Assembly: GCF_008831285.2 (NCBI RefSeq)
Contig: NC_045138.2
Coordinates: forward strand, 36,449,115 to 36,509,114
Direction of reading: 5' to 3'
Source of the DNA: Nymphaea colorata
Taxonomy: Eukaryota; Streptophyta; Magnoliopsida; Nymphaeales; Nymphaeaceae
Length of the DNA: 60,000 nucleotides
Below the pieces are notes generated by a model. It did not search any database, was not told the DNA's origin, and saw only the letters and a program-made list of their open reading frames with translations. Shown one piece after another: positions 56,553 through 60,000 of this stretch. Numbering within the stretch: position 1 is the first letter of the stretch; each line of letters starts with the position of its first letter. The translations under genes were made by a program, and so were the position numbers.

Positions 56553-58265
56553 CGTGTATCAGCTGGGAACCTATTTGCAATATCGTAACTAGCCAACTTA
56601 TTGTAAAATTAAATTTTTTTAATTTTTAAAAAATATTAAAAAAATAAAAAATAGATAAAATAATACAAAATAAGCAAAAATAAGAAAAAAAATTGCATTC
56701 AAATGAACATTCATTTATATCAACAACACATTCAAAAATAAGAAACCAAATATTCAAAATAACATAATAAACATTTATCAAAATTTTAAACTTGAAAATT
56801 TCATAGAATCTGAGGACTTAAAGGCCGAGGACTTGGAGACATAGTCTCTTATGACATAGATTACATCATAATTTATAAGTTCAAAACATATAGCTATCAT
56901 CTTTCATGATTCAACGATAATCCTCATCATCATCTTTCATGATTTGACGATGAATCCTTAGTGATTTTTTTATGAAAATGAGGAAAATCTCTCTCTCCCA
57001 TGTCTCTTGCAGTATTTAAAAACAATAAGAGAGGGAGGGAGAAGCATGTAGAGTCTTTAAAACATAACGCAAAAGGGGAAGTCAGTCTGGTGTGCATCAC
57101 TTTTTATGTTTTTTTTTGTATAGTACGATACCGGGGTGCATCACTCATATCATTCAATACAATGTTCATATAGCACGATAAGAGCGATACACTTATAATA
57201 CATGAACATATCATGTATCATAAACATACTGTATAAGTTTTCTAAACTTATACGATACGTGCATATTGTACGATATGGATAACACTGCTTTGTAAATGTT
57301 TTGTTTACTGTATCCAGGATTGGTACGTTCACGTTCTTTTCACCAAGGTTGACCTTCCCATGGTTCTTTCTTCTATTAGTCTAACCACTCGCCAGTTTGG
57401 TGCATACTCTGTTTAAAACTTCTTGCAACATTTGGTAGTAAGTCATGTCCCCATAGATCTCATCTTAAATTAAGTTTCTGCAGCAAAGCTGTGCTGGAGG
57501 AAGGACTGTAGCGCATGGAGGTTATCATATAACATGAAATTCTAACTGGGTTTTTCTTTATTTGCATACCCTACAACTGCTGGCTCTGAATTGATAGGAG
57601 TTGAATTATGAACCACTACAAACATATACATGATATCATTAGGCATCTACCTTTAACTGCATATTGTGGTTATAGTTCATCTTTAAGTCTTAACTAGTTA
57701 CATCATTGCGTCTAGGACTCCTGGCCTTTTTTTTAGCATGTTTACAGCCCATCCATATTGTAGAAGCTTTGAACATAGACTACTAACAACTAATAAGTGT
57801 ATGTCATCAACACCGACAAAATGAAGATCACGAAAGAGAAGGCGTTTAATGTGCATTATCAACCTCATAAAGTAAATTACTGATTTCATGTCTACATTTC
57901 TTTTGCTATAGACTTTGGGCAGCGCTTTCAAAAAATGCACGTTCTCAGATTTTTTTTTACTTTATGTAGAAAAGAGATGTTCAGTTATACTTTTTTCTGA
58001 GTGTTTGTTTCATCTTTCTAGCTTTTATTTATGATTTTTCTTCAATTTTTAGGCATCTGTATCTCCATCAAATCAAATACAATTTTGAATTTGTCTGCAC
58101 TTAAAGATCTAGGATTTCCACTTACTTGGGGAGATGAGGGTATTTTAGGACCTGTATGGTGATTTTTTATTCATTTGATAATAGTATATATGCTTTTTTG
58201 GTAATACTTCACCGCGTCTTGTATGAAACCTAATTCCCAATTTCTTGGACTTGATTTTCATCCAG
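56553..58265. other. AT-rich, gene-free sequence
   Basis: The interval 56,595-56,800 is extremely A-rich. The interval 57,110-57,280 has repeated tatcgtac, gtacgata and acgata words in both orientations, suggesting a palindromic or subterminal-repeat element. A minus-strand frame at 57,698-57,940 has no recognisable motif. MAP70 exons upstream of 58,266 were looked for and not found. Confidence 0.4.
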
Positions 58266-58453
58266 ATGCTTGATAAAAAGGCGGGGACATTGACAAAACC
58301 AATGGATGTTGAGGCTAAGAAAATGCGAACAGAAGTAGGCGCAATGGAAAAGGAAGTAGCTGCAATGAGAGCAGAAAAGGAACGTAACCTAAGGGCACGG
58401 CGCCTTGCTAGCTCGAAAGGGGTTGCAAATAGGTCCCAGCTGCTTCCTGGAAG
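58266..58453 (+). pseudogene. MAP70: MAP70 C-terminal coiled-coil exon (orphan)
   Basis: The exon follows ACTTGATTTTCATCCAG and ends GGAAG before GTAACA. It encodes MLDKKAGTLTKPMDVEAKK, then MRTEVGAMEKEVAAMRAEKE and a basic tail ending SSKGVANRSQLLPGR. This matches the C-terminus of plant MAP70 microtubule-associated proteins (remembered pattern KKVDTLTKAMEVEAKKMRRE, then KEVAAMR and SQLLPxR). MAP70 proteins bind cortical microtubules and shape secondary walls. None of the other MAP70 exons (the long central coiled coil) is visible upstream, so this is an orphan fragment unless they lie in unrecognised form. The splice sites are preserved, which argues for a DNA-level duplication or transposon capture. 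Confidence 0.7.
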
Positions 58454-59026
58454 GTAACATGGACTTGGGTGCTTACATTATCCATGTCATATGTCTGAAA
58501 CACAGTTAATGAATGACTTCTTTTGGAGAAATTCTTGGCAGGAGAAATCTCGCTGTATTCTAAATATTTGGCTTTTTTAGGAAAATACGGCATATGAAAT
58601 AGGCAAAGCATTTCGTTCAAGAAGTAAGACATGATACTTCGTCGAACTGTATAGGATGTCTCCGGGCACGCTAGCAATTTGTCCAAATTGGCCTAGATCA
58701 AGCGTATGGGTTCATATTATATTATGTTTAGCTAACAGGTTAGGTTCCATATTCTGCTAGCTGCAGGTTCAAGCAAGTTGAACGTCCTATCCTTTATGGT
58801 CGGTAAGTGCATGGCGTGATATCGGCCAGCACCTATGCTGTTCTTAGTGAGTCCCGTTCATCGTCATGTAGTAGGAACTCTATAGCAATGATATCAGGTG
58901 TGCTTCTTGTTTGCACTTGGTGCCAAGATATCTACGACTTTATTTGACTTGCAAGTTGAGTCATTTCCTTTTTAGGATAATCTCAATGAAATAACATGTT
59001 TGCGCTTGTGTGCTTGCATTTATCAG

Positions 59027-59773
59027 CTTGGTTGATGGGCAACTGGCGGACAGAAAGGCCAAGGTATTGGGCATGAAATTTTTCCCTTTTATGGGAAGAT
59101 GGTGAATGCCCCTACCAGACAGACCAACTGTTGCTTGTTTGCCCTTAAGGGGAGGTATATTTGTTAATGTCGTATTTATATCTGGAACTCATTGAAGTAC
59201 ATTTCCTTCCCCGTTTTCGGTGATAAAACTCTCTCTATCTCTCTCTCTCTTTTTGTTTCTGATTCAATTTAATTGTAAATTCAACTCTGAGTTATTAGAC
59301 TAGCGAACATTTTCACAGAGGTGTCCTTGGAAATCGAAATTCATTTTTTAGCATGGTTTGTAACAGTCTTCTCTAGGCCCTAAGGCGAGTGCAGCTGCGT
59401 GACGACGGGATTAAGCATTATCTTGTGTTCCGTGATAGATGGTCATACTAGGAGACCTTAGTATTCCTATCTATATTTTGGAGTTTAGTGTCAATTTGCT
59501 TGTCACCAAAGCTTCGCATCCTCATCGCACCATAAGGTCGTAAGTATTCCACAGAAATTGCACGACCATGTAACGCTCCTTATTTTCTCTGTCCAACAGG
59601 GGCACGCGACACATGACCAGCCAGAAAGACCACGGCTCAATCATACGCAGCTCATAGCTAGCTGTATGACTACCCTGGCTATCTACTGCTCAGGACATCC
59701 TCAAGTTGACAGGGTAAACTACATTCAAATGAAGGATGTGGATAAGAAACGAAGGCATAACGATTACGCATGA
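59027..59773 (+). other. Candidate downstream exons continuing the MAP70-like fragment
   Basis: Two exon-like pieces continue in frame from 58,453. The first, 59,027-59,063 (acceptor TATCAG, donor AAG before GTATTG), gives SLVDGQLADRKAK. The second, from 59,600 (acceptor GTCCAACAG), gives GHATHDQPERPRLNHTQL and runs open to a stop at 59,771-59,773 or to a donor (AGG before GTAAAC) at about 59,713. The phases fit (2 then 0), but the residues do not resemble known MAP70 tails. An alternative direct join from 58,453 to 59,600 gives a short tail stopping at 59,657. The chain is inferred only from splice signals. Confidence 0.25.
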
Positions 59774-60000
59774 GATTACAATCTGAGTTCACATATCCGT
59801 ACACGTACTGATGTTAGTAGCACTGAGCTGTGAACAGGCCTATGAAAAGCTTCCAACGGGGATTTCCTTGACAATTGCATTAGCAGGTAGCAGATTAGAG
59901 GGGAAATTTTTTAGAATAACAGCAAAAAAAGCAACTTATATTCACAAGCACACTAGTAAATCAAAGCAGCGACGGAGATTCGCAGAAGCAAACTTGCCCA
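59774..60000. other. Right edge, nothing recognised
   Basis: No gene, repeat end or RNA was recognised in the last 227 bases. Confidence 0.4.

Noticed and set aside
57698-57940. 80-codon minus-strand frame considered as a retrotransposon pol piece
   Set aside because: No reverse transcriptase or integrase motif could be identified.

Overview
The window is nuclear DNA of a flowering plant. It holds multi-exon protein genes with GT-AG introns of 0.1 to 2.7 kb, plant-specific protein families, Ty1/copia LTRs with tRNA-Met primer-binding sites, a CACTA-like terminus, a MITE-like foldback and many AT, CT and GA microsatellites. The sequence does not fix the species.

Left part (1-16,000, genes on the minus strand). 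A Ty1/copia retrotransposon (5' LTR, primer-binding site, GC-rich leader and the first 37 codons of gag) enters from the left edge. It lies in intron 11 of a dihydropyrimidinase gene (PYD2, pyrimidine-base catabolism). Eleven PYD2 exons, covering the signal peptide and all metal ligands, run from 7,678 to 1,251; the C-terminal exons lie beyond the edge. Next comes a complete ERI1-type DEDDh 3'-5' exoribonuclease with a C-terminal GRF zinc finger (three coding exons, 13,095 to 9,715, 413 aa) and an upstream leader exon near 15,850-15,960.

Middle part (17,250-31,900). No intact gene is visible. It is built from rearranged duplicates of the neighbouring PATROL1 locus. A shrunken copy of exons 13-24 (21,003-27,660) carries stops, frameshifts, large deletions and one internal inversion. 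A separate copy of exons 7-9 (28,430-29,287) lies downstream of it, next to a CACTA-like end and between two 22-bp direct repeats. Two collinear matches (17,257/29,433 and 18,085/30,567) suggest that the whole block began as a tandem duplication.

Right part (31,890-54,102, plus strand). PATROL1, a MUN-domain (Munc13-like, DUF810) trafficking protein, can be rebuilt as 25 coding exons giving a continuous 1,071-aa frame with consistent splice phases. Its introns hold LTR fragments, a MITE with a long polypurine tract, and in the last intron a 231-bp phase-0 exon-like open segment. The right edge (54,103-60,000) has only gene fragments, the clearest being the C-terminal coiled-coil exon of a MAP70 microtubule-associated protein.

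The three recognised genes belong to unrelated processes (pyrimidine degradation, RNA trimming or silencing, membrane trafficking). The unusual part of the window is the shuffled PATROL1 duplication and the exon fragments around it. I found no clear new biological system. Exon boundaries were assigned by hand from splice signals, reading phase and remembered family sequences; no database search was run.
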